NCBI GenBank assembly: GCA_030689845.1
Contig: JAUYHV010000254.1
Span: 1 to 23,697, forward strand
Source: Dehalococcoidia bacterium
Lineage (GTDB): Bacteria > Chloroflexota > Dehalococcoidia > JACQUA01
Direction: 5' to 3'
DNA length: 23,697 nucleotides
Positions 1 through 7,761 of this stretch are shown one piece after another (within the stretch, counting starts at the first letter, position 1; every line of letters begins with the position of its first letter). Position numbers and translations under genes: made by a program. The notes under the pieces were generated by a model, which did no database searches, was not told the DNA's origin, and saw only the letters and a program-made list of their open reading frames with translations.

Positions 1-570
1 CTCATTTGTTACCACGTCTTCGATGCCGGTCAGAGCTGCTTTAATAAGGCCTCTGACCTCATTGTCCTTGCCCCACATCACCTTGGAAGGGCCCATAAAA
101 CCGTACCGCTCGAGAAACGGGAACAGGAGTTGCTCTTTCCTCTCGTAATGAACGTCTATTTCTTTCAAACGTGTCAATAATTCCTTCAGAGCGGCTTTAA
201 AGGCCGGGATTTTATATTCCTTTTTCTTGCTGACCAGGTCCTTGATGGACCCGAGCAGCTTTTCAACCTCCCTGTTTTCCAGCCTGAACAGGTACACGGG
301 ATGGGAGGGGAAAGTTTCATCGGTGGCTGCTTTTTCCAGGGCGGACTGAAATATCAGGGCGTGGACGTTGCAGAACTTCGTAATCTCTTCGGGGGTTAAT
401 CCGTCGTTAATGAGAGCCTGCTCTATCTCAGCAATTTCCGTGGAGCTAATGTTGCCGATTTCCTTTTCGAACCGTTCCTTTGCCTGCTCAACGGGAAGCC
501 CCTTGTGGAGTTCCAGGATGATACCCTTCATGATGTCCTTTTTTGCCTTGCCGGTCAAATCTTTTGCCAT
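1..570 (-). CDS. DUF438 / hemerythrin-like domain protein (5' part only)
   Basis: The gene runs off the left edge; 190 codons are present from ATG at 570 with no stop. Residues 1-80 match the DUF438 pattern (KGLPVEQAKERF, then LTPEEITKFCNVH around 58-70). From about 90 the sequence turns into a hemerythrin/HHE-like cation-binding segment: HPVYLFRLENRE at 90-101 and HYERKEQLLFPFLERYG at 141-157, where the H-x4-E...LFP pattern supplies probable iron ligands. Full-length family members usually continue with a PAS domain, which would lie outside the window. The family is poorly characterised; a role in sensing oxygen, NO or redox state by a di-iron centre is inference. An AGGAGA ribosome binding site sits just upstream of the ATG. 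Family assignment is fairly secure, function is not. Confidence 0.85.
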   Translation of the reverse strand, partial: MAKDLTGKAKKDIMKGIILELHKGLPVEQAKERFEKEIGNISSTEIAEIEQALINDGLTPEEITKFCNVHALIFQSALEKAATDETFPSHPVYLFRLENREVEKLLGSIKDLVSKKKEYKIPAFKAALKELLTRLKEIDVHYERKEQLLFPFLERYGFMGPSKVMWGKDNEVRGLIKAALTGIEDVVTNE

Positions 571-712
571 GTGTTCTCCTTCTCCGGTTTTACTGGCCTG
601 GTGGGGAAGCTATAATACAAGTTATTGGTCGGTGGCTGAGGAAAGACCTGTCTTTAACTGGGTGAGCATGTTTCTTGCCAGAGACACCAGTGATGTATGA
701 AATAAAGCCTTC

Positions 713-796
713 TGCGAAACGCCACAAATCCCCCTTAATCCCCCTTTATTAAAGGGGGATTAAGGGGGATTTGAAATCACTTTTATAAGTTTCGCA
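713..796. repeat. long perfect palindrome with outer inverted arms
   Basis: The core at 725-773 is a perfect 23-bp inverted repeat (725-747 against 751-773) around a 3-nt ATT loop. Each arm contains the unit AATCCCCCTT twice in tandem. Outside the core, TGCGAAAC (713-720) and GTTTCGCA (789-796) form a second inverted pair. This is the architecture of a dispersed palindromic repeat or miniature element. No T-tract follows, so it is not a classical intrinsic terminator, although the stem is strong enough to fold in RNA or cruciform DNA. Confidence 0.8.
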
Positions 797-982
797 TGAG
801 CCTCGAAAATAGTATATAAAGCGGTTGATATCCGTCTGTATTTTCATAACGATGATAAATCTAATTAAACCCGGTTAATCTGGTTACATAAAAAAGGATA
901 GCACCAGTAAAACCAGGTGTCAATGGGTGGGTGGAGCGGGTAGTGGGTCAATTTGAAATCTGAAAGTATATTTAAACGCCTA

Positions 983-1011
983 TTGACAAATTACCGGGTT
1001 GGTGGTAAATT
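983..1011 (+). promoter_or_regulatory. sigma-A promoter of the solute-binding lipoprotein gene
   Basis: A perfect -35 box TTGACA (983-988) is followed by a 17-nt spacer and a -10 box TAAATT (1006-1011), about 100 bp before the ATG at 1114. The leader between them is AT-rich, with no recognisable riboswitch. Confidence 0.75.
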
Positions 1012-1113
1012 CTTGAATTACAGTATGAATGATGTGACATGTATAAGTATGCATCATCGATATAGTTTCTCAATTTGCGAACAGTGGAACAATTAAATAA
1101 AAAGGAGAACGAA

Positions 1114-2283
1114 ATGAAGCGTGTAAAGGTGTATTCTTTGTTATTGGTTTTGCTAACAGCGCTGCTGATCGCATCGTGTCAGCCGCAGGCGACCCCCGCG
1201 CCTGTTGTTACCGCGAGGCCAACGGTTACGGCTCCAACGGAAAAACCAAAACCAGCCTGGGAAGTCGAGTGGGAGCAGGCCGTGGCGGAGGCGAAAAAAG
1301 AGGGCACAGTTTTGATATATTCCACACCCAGCGGAGACATAATTCGCGGATTAGCCGCTGCCTTTGAAAAAAAATATGGAATTAAAGTTGAATGGGTCAA
1401 CGGCCGGGGCGAAGAACTGACCCAACGAATACAGGCTGAGAAATCCGCAGGCATAAACGCTGTTGACGTTATCATGTCAGGAGGGACAACAACCCAGACC
1501 GTGATGAAACCCCGCGGGCTGTTGGGCAAGCTGGACGTTTTGCTCTTATTGCCGGAGGTAACAGACCCCAAAGCCTGGAGCGGCGACGCCATACCCTACG
1601 TTGACAAGGACCATACCTACATCGCCATGCTGGCCACGTTTCAAAGGTACGCCATGATCAATACAGACCTGGCGAAAAAAGAGGAAATAACCTCATACAT
1701 GGACCTGCTGAACCCCAAGTGGAAGGGGAAAATGGTGATAAATGATCCCACGGTCACCGGTACGGGCAACGCTTTTTTTAATTTTCTTGCCGTGGATGTC
1801 TGGGACCTGGAAAGGACCAAGGACTTTATGCGGAAATTTGTTGCCCAGGAGCCGGCAGTTACCCGGGACAGGCGACTGCAGGGAGAATGGGTTGCCAAGG
1901 GCAAATACGCCATAAGCGTGGCCACCAACATGGAAACCGCCATTGAGTTTATCAAACTCGGATCTCCGGTCGCTTTCGCCGATGTTGTAGAAGGTGGCAA
2001 AATTGGAGCGGGAGCAGGCGGACTGGCCGTACCCGTTAAAGCCGGTCATCCCAACGCTTCGAAAGTATTTGTAAACTGGATCCTGAGTACAGAGGGACAT
2101 GGCGTTTTTGTGTCGACCTACGGCAGCCCGGGAAGCAGGAAAGACTTTCCCCAAGCAGGAATTCCACCGGAGATGATAGCTAAACCGGGGGAAAGAGCGA
2201 TTGGCGAGAATGAGGAGGAAACGCTGCACCGGGCGGTTATGGGGAACATAGCCAAAGAAATATTTGCTCCATTATTGAAATAA
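1114..2283 (+). CDS. ABC transporter substrate-binding lipoprotein (COG1840, Fe3+-type)
   Basis: Extracellular solute-binding protein, 389 aa. The start is the ATG at 1114 behind AAAGGAGA; an in-frame TTG at 1075 has no ribosome binding site and would bury the signal peptide. The N-terminus is a lipoprotein signal (KR, a run of Leu, then the lipobox IASC with Cys22), followed by a Thr/Pro/Ala-rich linker. The mature part fits the COG1840 family used for ferric iron and related ligands: KKEGTVLIYSTPSGD, then AFEKKYGIKVEWVNGRG, then LLNPKWKGKMVINDP, then VFVNWILSTEGH near the C-terminus. The true ligand cannot be read from sequence. It stands alone, with its own promoter and terminator and no permease or ATPase gene beside it, so its transporter partner must be encoded elsewhere or it acts as an orphan receptor. 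Confidence 0.88.
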   Translation: MKRVKVYSLLLVLLTALLIASCQPQATPAPVVTARPTVTAPTEKPKPAWEVEWEQAVAEAKKEGTVLIYSTPSGDIIRGLAAAFEKKYGIKVEWVNGRGEELTQRIQAEKSAGINAVDVIMSGGTTTQTVMKPRGLLGKLDVLLLLPEVTDPKAWSGDAIPYVDKDHTYIAMLATFQRYAMINTDLAKKEEITSYMDLLNPKWKGKMVINDPTVTGTGNAFFNFLAVDVWDLERTKDFMRKFVAQEPAVTRDRRLQGEWVAKGKYAISVATNMETAIEFIKLGSPVAFADVVEGGKIGAGAGGLAVPVKAGHPNASKVFVNWILSTEGHGVFVSTYGSPGSRKDFPQAGIPPEMIAKPGERAIGENEEETLHRAVMGNIAKEIFAPLLK

Positions 2284-2346
2284 AACGTTGTTTCCGGCAA
2301 AAACGTTTTTTTAAGGGACCGTGAAACCGGGTTGAAAGCTGGGCTT

Positions 2347-2387
2347 GAGGGGCAAAATCTCCAAAGAGATTTTGCCCCTCTGCTTTT
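2347..2387 (+). terminator. intrinsic terminator after the lipoprotein gene
   Basis: A perfect 15-bp stem (2347-2361 with 2366-2380, GAGGGGCAAAATCTC and its complement) has a 4-nt CAAA loop and is followed by TGCTTTTT. It lies about 65 bp beyond the stop codon and ends plus-strand transcription before the convergent hydrolase gene. A weaker AAAACGTT/AACGTTTT pair starts right at the stop codon. Confidence 0.88.
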
Positions 2388-2465
2388 TAAAAGAATGGTT
2401 TTTTTATATCATGACGTTTAGCAGGGGTCACATCTTTTGCCTCACACCCATCGTCCGTTTCCCCC

Positions 2466-3233
2466 TTATAGGCCGGCCTGCTCTTTAATCCACCCGCGGG
2501 CCGTATCCATGGCTCTATCCTCAAGGCGCAGGCGGTGTCCCGCCCCGGGGATGACAGCCAGTTCTTTAGGGGCTTTTGCCCTGCTGTACAGTTGCCGGGC
2601 ATGGTCCAGGGGAATAAGCTCATCCCGGTCACCGTGGACTATCAGGAGCGGTCTGGGGGAAATCATGGAAATCCATTTGATGGGGGCAATCTCCCTGAAA
2701 TGTTCCACCCATTCGTCCTCCGAAGGCGGGAACCCGGGGTCTTTAAATATCCCGACTTCCCTGGCCTGCTGCATAAAGGACTGCCTTCCCTCAGGAGCCT
2801 CGATCATGGAAAAGCTGGCCGGACAGGCGCAGGTAACCAGGGCTTTTATCCTGGCGTCCGCCGCGGCTGCGTAGACTGCCGCAGCGGCTCCGCCGCTAAA
2901 ACCCATGACCAACAGGCGGGAACGGTCTACACCCGGCAATTCCCATAGATAATCAACGGCAGCGGTTAAATCCCTGGCCCAGCCAATCATGTCGAAGTTG
3001 CCTTCGCTGAGTCCGGCGCCGCGGAAATTGAAAATCATGGTTATTAACCCCATGTCGCAGAAACTTTGCGCCAGCAGGGGATACCCCTGGTCTCCCGGTT
3101 CGGGCAGCCTGGCGGGGATGCCATGGCACAGACACAGGGCGGGAAGACCTGCGCTTTTAAAACTTTCGGGCAGGAAAAGCTGCCCCCGCAAAGATAAATT
3201 CTCCGACCTGAAGGTGATTTCCTTATTTTTCAC
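2466..3233 (-). CDS. alpha/beta hydrolase (dienelactone hydrolase/peptidase-like)
   Basis: A 255-aa cytoplasmic alpha/beta-hydrolase fold enzyme. The catalytic set is visible: nucleophile elbow GFSGG with Ser113, acid in HGDRDELIP (Asp204) and GAGHRLR with His233. CHGIP (36-40) supplies the oxyanion-hole HG, and NFRGAGLSEG is typical of the S9/dienelactone-like COG1073 type. There is no signal peptide. The start is GTG at 3233, which directly precedes the conserved first strand; the ribosome binding site is weak. It lies 28 bp downstream of yedF on the same strand, so co-transcription is likely, with translation perhaps partly dependent on yedF. Substrate is unknown; an esterase or thioesterase role is inference. 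Confidence 0.85.
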   Translation of the reverse strand: MKNKEITFRSENLSLRGQLFLPESFKSAGLPALCLCHGIPARLPEPGDQGYPLLAQSFCDMGLITMIFNFRGAGLSEGNFDMIGWARDLTAAVDYLWELPGVDRSRLLVMGFSGGAAAAVYAAAADARIKALVTCACPASFSMIEAPEGRQSFMQQAREVGIFKDPGFPPSEDEWVEHFREIAPIKWISMISPRPLLIVHGDRDELIPLDHARQLYSRAKAPKELAVIPGAGHRLRLEDRAMDTARGWIKEQAGL

Positions 3234-3261
3234 GGCGCAGGTCCCCGTTCTTTGAAAAGAA

Positions 3262-3843
3262 TTACAGGCTTATAACCCGTTCTGTCCTGAGAAGGGTATC
3301 GGCTATGGTCATCATGTTGGAGACCTGTCCCACCGCCACTTTATCCAGAAGGTTGAAATGGGACAGGCAAGTGCCGCAGGCGAGGATCTCGATACCCCGG
3401 GCCTGTATGAGTTTGAGGTCTTCTATCACCGGGGAGCTCACGGCGACCAGTTTGACCCCGCTATTGATGAAAATTATTGTTTCCGGTTCGACGGAAAGGC
3501 CGTTCAGGGTATGCAGGAAGCTTTGCATAAGCAGACTGCCCAGTTGAACATTCTCACCCCTGCCCAGGAATTCGGAAGCAATTAATACGACAACACTACC
3601 GGATTCGCCCTTTTTCGCCGGTTGTGCCTGGCTGCTCTTTTTCAAGGTGAGGTATATGCCGTCATCCCTGGTTTCAATAGAAGAACTCCACCCCTCGTTT
3701 TTTGCCAGTTGGGAGACATTGTCCCGGGCAGCGGGATTATCGACGATGACCAGGACTTCACCGGCTCTTTTCATCGCCTCTGCTGCCCGCATTACCGGCG
3801 CTGGGCAGGCCAGTGTTCGCGCATCTACAGTTTCTTTTGACAT
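3262..3843 (-). CDS. yedF: YedF: TusA-like / DsrE-like sulfurtransferase-related protein
   Basis: 193 aa, two domains. Residues 4-70 are a TusA/SirA-like domain with the CPxP signature (CPAP, Cys13), the sulfur- or selenium-carrying cysteine in the family. Residues 83-193 are a DsrE/DsrF-like domain with a CGTC motif (Cys156 and Cys159). This combination matches the sulfurtransferase-like selenium metabolism protein YedF (TIGR03527 type), which is often found near selD. No selD or selenoprotein gene is in this window, so the selenium link rests on family knowledge only. ATG start at 3843 with an AGGAGGT ribosome binding site. First gene of a two-gene operon with the hydrolase. Confidence 0.9.
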   Translation of the reverse strand: MSKETVDARTLACPAPVMRAAEAMKRAGEVLVIVDNPAARDNVSQLAKNEGWSSSIETRDDGIYLTLKKSSQAQPAKKGESGSVVVLIASEFLGRGENVQLGSLLMQSFLHTLNGLSVEPETIIFINSGVKLVAVSSPVIEDLKLIQARGIEILACGTCLSHFNLLDKVAVGQVSNMMTIADTLLRTERVISL

Positions 3844-3899
3844 TGTTACCTCCTGGTAACCGATAAAGTTTGCCGTTCAACAACAGGGTTGCGCTGGAA

Positions 3900-3929
3900 A
3901 TTATATCAGTTGTAACCGGGGGGCAACAA
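3900..3929 (-). promoter_or_regulatory. extended -10 promoter of yedF
   Basis: Read on the minus strand, TGATATAAT (3908-3900) is a perfect -10 with the extended TGn element. An 18-nt spacer separates it from TTGTTG (3929-3924). It lies about 57 bp upstream of the yedF ATG and is back to back with the synthetase promoter. Confidence 0.65.
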
Positions 3930-3945
3930 ATATAACGGAAAAAGT

Positions 3946-3974
3946 TTGACTTTAATAATAAGGGGCAATAAAAT
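3946..3974 (+). promoter_or_regulatory. sigma-A promoter of the acyl-CoA synthetase gene
   Basis: TTGACT (3946-3951), a 17-nt spacer and TAAAAT (3969-3974) match the sigma-A consensus at 10 of 12 positions. The transcript would have a leader of roughly 110 nt. A short palindrome GTAAA-GA-TTTAC at 4033-4044 lies in this leader and could be an operator, but support is weak. Confidence 0.7.
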
Positions 3975-4092
3975 TATGGCGGCCCGTAACCCGCCGTGCG
4001 GGGGCTGTTAACCGATGGTATCTATATTGTTAGTAAAGATTTACCAATAAAAATAAGCCCGTTTAACCCTTTTTTCGAAGCAGGTGTAAAAA

Positions 4093-5736
4093 ATGGCTAA
4101 GGCGACGAGATACACCCCTGAAATGATCGAGGAATATACCAGGAAGGGTTTCTGGCAGGAAATCACCTTCAGCCAGATATGGGACAGAAACGCCCTTTTA
4201 TATCCTGAAAAAATGGCCCTGGTCGACTCTAACAACAGGCTCACCTGGGGGCAGGCCAGGCTCTGGATAGACAGGGTTGCACTGGGGTTTCTGAAGCTGG
4301 GGCTGAAAAAGGGTGATTTAATTGTCATACAGTTACCTAACTGCGTCGAGGGTATTATGCTCCGCATGGCCTGTGAAAAAACAGGCATCCTCTGCCTGCC
4401 AATCCTGCATTCCTTCAGGCAGAAAGAAGTGGAAGAAATAATAGACAGAATGCAGCCCGTTGCCATGGTGGTGCAGAGGATTTTCAGGGGCTTTGATCAC
4501 TTCGAAATGGCATCCGGCCTTCGGGAAAAGAGGCCGTGGTTAAAGCATATTTTTGTGACAGGGGAGGATGTCCCGGAGGGTGGAATATCGTTGAAGGCCA
4601 TGGCTGCGGAACCGATGGAAAAGACTTCCCCGCCAAATTTACTGGAAAGGGACAGGTGCAAGGCCACGGAATTTTCCCTCATCCTGGCCACCAGCGGTAC
4701 CACGGGATTCCCCAAGTTCATTGAGTACCCCATCTGTTCCACCATGTGCCGGGAAAGAAGCAGGAACGAAGATTTTAAACTGACCGGGGAGGATATCTAC
4801 GGAGGTATCGGCCCCGCCCTGGGCGGTCCCAACGGACCGATATATTACGGTTTCATCCTTGTAGCTGCCAGGGTTGTGTTACTGGACAAGTTTGACCCTG
4901 AAAAGGCTATGGAGCTAATTGAGAAAGAACGAATAACCTTTTTGCCGGCAGTCCCCGCGCAGTTGAACATGATGCTGAAGCATCCGTCCTTCGGGAAGTA
5001 TGATTTAAGTTCCCTGCGCTGTATCTGGAGTTCCGGGGCCACAATGCCCTACGATCTTGGAATGGAGGTGGAAAGGAAAATGGGCAGGATAACTCAGGCC
5101 TACAGCGCTATAGATTCATCCGTTGGGTGTGAACACACGTTTGATATGTCACTCGAGGAAAGAGTTGCCACGGTGGGAAGACCCTATGCCGGGGCGGAAG
5201 TGATATTGGTTGACGATGACGGGCGGCCCGCGGCAAAAGGGGAAGTGGGTGAGGTGGTGGTGCGGGGTCCGGGGGGTGTGGGTGGTTTTTACGGGGACCC
5301 GGAATCTACATGGCAGGCTTGGTCAAAGGATGGCTGGTTTCACATGGGTGACCTGGGCAAGTTCGACGACCGGGGGAACCTTACTATAGTGGGAAGGAAA
5401 AAAGATGTCATCATCCGGGGCGGCCAGAACATATTTCCCGCCGAAATTGAGGACCTCCTTACCACCCATCCAAAAGTTTCCCAGGCTGCCGTGGTCAGGA
5501 TGCCCGATGCCCTGAAGGGTGAAAAGGCCTGTGCCTACCTGGTAATGAAAAACAACGAGTCCCTGACCTTTGAAGAAATGATATTGTTTTTAAAAAGTAA
5601 AAACCTGGCTACATTTAAACTGCCCGAAAGGCTGGAAACCGTAGACACCCTGCCCACGGTAGCCGCCGGGCAAAAGGTGGACAAAAAAGTCCTGGAAAAA
5701 GACATTCTGGCAAGGATGGCCTCACACCAAACCTGA
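4093..5736 (+). CDS. AMP-forming acyl-CoA synthetase / aryl acid ligase (ANL superfamily)
   Basis: 547 aa, the usual length. It activates a carboxylic acid with ATP to an acyl-adenylate, then normally forms the CoA thioester. Seen: phosphate-binding loop ATSGTTGFPK (199-208), WFHMGD with Asp420, GRKKDVIIRGGQNIFPAEIE (434-453, hinge region) and the C-terminal catalytic lysine in AGQKVDKK (Lys528). The A5 position, normally [YF]GxTE, reads AYSAIDSS (336-343), with Asp where Glu is usual. The overall pattern resembles 2,3-dihydroxybenzoate or cyclohexanecarboxylate-type ligases more than long-chain fatty acid ligases. No siderophore carrier gene is nearby. ATG start with an AGGTG ribosome binding site. 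Substrate is not determinable here; aromatic or alicyclic acids are a guess. Confidence 0.88.
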   Translation: MAKATRYTPEMIEEYTRKGFWQEITFSQIWDRNALLYPEKMALVDSNNRLTWGQARLWIDRVALGFLKLGLKKGDLIVIQLPNCVEGIMLRMACEKTGILCLPILHSFRQKEVEEIIDRMQPVAMVVQRIFRGFDHFEMASGLREKRPWLKHIFVTGEDVPEGGISLKAMAAEPMEKTSPPNLLERDRCKATEFSLILATSGTTGFPKFIEYPICSTMCRERSRNEDFKLTGEDIYGGIGPALGGPNGPIYYGFILVAARVVLLDKFDPEKAMELIEKERITFLPAVPAQLNMMLKHPSFGKYDLSSLRCIWSSGATMPYDLGMEVERKMGRITQAYSAIDSSVGCEHTFDMSLEERVATVGRPYAGAEVILVDDDGRPAAKGEVGEVVVRGPGGVGGFYGDPESTWQAWSKDGWFHMGDLGKFDDRGNLTIVGRKKDVIIRGGQNIFPAEIEDLLTTHPKVSQAAVVRMPDALKGEKACAYLVMKNNESLTFEEMILFLKSKNLATFKLPERLETVDTLPTVAAGQKVDKKVLEKDILARMASHQT

Positions 5737-5812
5737 AGCCATTCACCAGGGCCCGAACTGCCCCCTTCCTGCTGAATCGTACCTGCGGGGTTGGACTGGA
5801 GTGAATTGACTA

Positions 5813-7561
5813 TCACTTCACCCACTGGATTACATCGTCCACCAGCCTGGCGTTGCCTGTTTTTATGGCTGCCTGCCAAAGGGTGTGGAGGACCCGTCCC
5901 GCCGGTGGTTTCAGGGGATAGCGGTTTAGTGGCATATCAGCCGTTTCCACGGTAACTTTACCGCCGGACTCCCTGGCAAGGACCCATTTCATCCAGTTAG
6001 TATTATCCGTGTAGGGGTAGTCCTCCCGCAGAATTCCCCGGGACTCCTTCCTGGCCAGGGCTGACCGTAGAACAATTTCCGCCGTTTGAACCATGTTCCT
6101 GGCTTCATTTGCCATCCGCAGGTAGTGGGGGTCATAGGCGTGGAGTTTGGGTACCAGGTCATCCCTTATTTGTTCGATTTCCTCCAGGGCTTTTCCAAGA
6201 CGGTCGGCGCGCCTCAGAATAAGGATGTTATACGGGGCTATCGCCTCCTGGAGAGAAAGGACCACCTGGTCGGGTTCGATCCCATCTTTCCTGGTCAAGG
6301 GCAACAGGGCTTCCCTGCGGAGGGTTTCAACTTGCTCTTTGCCAGGTTCCCGGATTTTAGAGTCCCGGGCAAACGCTGCTGCCGTCCTTCCTGCTATAGC
6401 TCCCGATGTTGCCGCTCCGGGGAGGGCGCAATTTAGTTGTGTCAAACACCTGGGGGTGGCGTCACCGGCGGCGAACAGCCCGGGGAGGCTGGTACGAAAC
6501 TGCCGGTCTACCATGACTCCTCCCCTGGTATCGGGAGAGGCTACCATCCACTCAAGTTTCTGTATAAACCTGTCATTCTTCACTATGCCGGCAGCCTCGT
6601 ACATCTTCATTGGCAGGGGGAGCACCGCCCTCAGCTTGGCAACGTTCTCCGGCGTGAAGTGGGTCATATCCATGTAGACAGGTGTGTTTCCCCTTTGGGC
6701 TTCCAGGGCCATGGAAGCGGCGAGGCGGCTGAGGAGGGTGCTGTCTTTCATTACCGGGTCGTAGGTTTCCAGGAAACGTTCCCCTTTGGCGTTGGTGAAC
6801 CTGCCTCCAAGCCCGACGTACATGTTCATGCCAGGCCCTATGTCATAGCGGACCGGAAAGGCGTTATACTGGGTGCAGTCGTAGCCCATCAACTGCACTC
6901 CTGCCCTGAACGCGGCCGCAGTTAAATCACCCGAATTCGACCTGTGCCCCGGCTGCCTCCCTTTGAAACGGCAGGTGCCGGATGCCAGGATAGTGGCTTT
7001 GGCTCTTATGGTATAGAAGTCGCAGTTGCGGGTATCGAAGCCCACGGCGCCCGCTGCGGCACTCTCCGCAGTCAACAAGCCGGTGACCATAATGTGTTCA
7101 AGGAACTTTACCTTCGCGCCCTCCAGGGCTTTTCTCATGGAATGCATCATCTGGAGCCCGCCGTTGAACATTATCATCCTGCGTTTCGTCTCAGGCGTTG
7201 CGCCTCGGCCCATGGCGCGTTCGAACTTGCCGCCGGGTTTGCGGAAGTCGACTCCGTACCTGTCCATGTCAAGCACCCTCTGGTATATCTGCTCCAGGTG
7301 GTCGCACAATTGCTCCTGGTCGGTAAGGTATTCTGAGCCCTCGACAGCCTCGGCCAGCCAGGCGTCCATGTTGTCTTCCCCGGGGAAAAATACCCCCATA
7401 ACTCCTGCAGCGAAAACGCTGCAGCCACTGCGTCCCACCCTGCCTTTATCTACGAGGAGTACCGATTCTACCCCGGCTTTTTTTGCCTCGATGGCCGCGA
7501 AGGCGGCAGCCAGTCCGCCTCCGATTATGAGCAAATCGCAGTCTATAGATGTTTCACCCAT
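5813..7561 (-). CDS. FAD-dependent oxidoreductase, fumarate reductase/succinate dehydrogenase flavoprotein type
   Basis: 582 aa. An N-terminal Rossmann FAD site is clear: DLLIIGGGLAAAFAAIEAKK at 9-28, then LLVDKGRVGRSG. The second FAD motif is LPGLFAAGDATP, followed by a helix SGAIAGRTAAAFA. The C-terminal helical domain has ESRGILREDYPYTDN, the signature of SdhA/FrdA/AprA/NadB proteins. The region normally HGxNRLGGNSL in succinate dehydrogenase reads TQLNCALPGAATSG, so this is not a standard fumarate reductase; it is closer in feel to the AprA-like branch. Substrate is unknown. No iron-sulfur or membrane anchor subunit is adjacent. The ATG at 7561 lies 11 nt after AGGAGG; a nearer ATG at 7568 is out of frame and hits a stop. 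It converges on the synthetase gene with 76 bp between. Confidence 0.85.
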   Translation of the reverse strand: MGETSIDCDLLIIGGGLAAAFAAIEAKKAGVESVLLVDKGRVGRSGCSVFAAGVMGVFFPGEDNMDAWLAEAVEGSEYLTDQEQLCDHLEQIYQRVLDMDRYGVDFRKPGGKFERAMGRGATPETKRRMIMFNGGLQMMHSMRKALEGAKVKFLEHIMVTGLLTAESAAAGAVGFDTRNCDFYTIRAKATILASGTCRFKGRQPGHRSNSGDLTAAAFRAGVQLMGYDCTQYNAFPVRYDIGPGMNMYVGLGGRFTNAKGERFLETYDPVMKDSTLLSRLAASMALEAQRGNTPVYMDMTHFTPENVAKLRAVLPLPMKMYEAAGIVKNDRFIQKLEWMVASPDTRGGVMVDRQFRTSLPGLFAAGDATPRCLTQLNCALPGAATSGAIAGRTAAAFARDSKIREPGKEQVETLRREALLPLTRKDGIEPDQVVLSLQEAIAPYNILILRRADRLGKALEEIEQIRDDLVPKLHAYDPHYLRMANEARNMVQTAEIVLRSALARKESRGILREDYPYTDNTNWMKWVLARESGGKVTVETADMPLNRYPLKPPAGRVLHTLWQAAIKTGNARLVDDVIQWVK

Positions 7562-7611
7562 TTTCCATTCTGCCTCCTGGTGAGTTCTTTTTAAAGGGAC
7601 TCTGGTGGATT

Positions 7612-7640
7612 ATTTTAGCTTGTGCAGGTATATGAAGCAA
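7612..7640 (-). promoter_or_regulatory. sigma-A-like promoter of the flavoprotein gene
   Basis: On the minus strand TTGCTT (7640-7635), a 17-nt spacer and TAAAAT (7617-7612) lie about 50 bp upstream of the ATG. The -35 is imperfect. Confidence 0.5.
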
Positions 7641-7732
7641 ATCTTCCCAGGGGGCGCTCCGGCATGGAGCAGCAGGGTAGCTCCCCTTTTAAATGCGGAA
7701 AAATCAAAAACCCCTGTCGAGTGATAAGAGCA

Positions 7733-7761
7733 TTGACAAAAAAGATATATTAGTATATGCT
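7733..7761 (+). promoter_or_regulatory. promoter of the FTR1 iron permease gene
   Basis: A perfect -35 TTGACA (7733-7738), 17-nt spacer and TATGCT (7756-7761). The -10 matches 4 of 6 and abuts the Fur-like operator. Confidence 0.65.

Larger units (their letters stand above)
571..1113. other. intergenic region with palindrome and promoter
   Basis: This 543-bp stretch separates the minus-strand DUF438 gene from the plus-strand lipoprotein gene. It holds a long palindrome (713-796) and a sigma-A-type promoter (983-1011). I see no convincing gene or RNA elsewhere in it. The short open frame crossing 368-700 is an antisense shadow of the DUF438 gene. Confidence 0.7.

Noticed and set aside
368..700. 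Plus-strand open frame of 110 codons
   Set aside because: It is antisense to the clear DUF438/hemerythrin gene and has no family resemblance or ribosome binding site.
725..773. Tandem AATCCCCCTT units as a possible CRISPR remnant
   Set aside because: Units are 10 bp with no spacers and form one palindrome; not a CRISPR array.
2282..2312. AAAACGTT/AACGTTTT inverted repeat plus T-run as the lipoprotein gene terminator
   Set aside because: The stem is short and AT-rich with a 12-nt loop; the 15-bp stem at 2347-2380 is far better.
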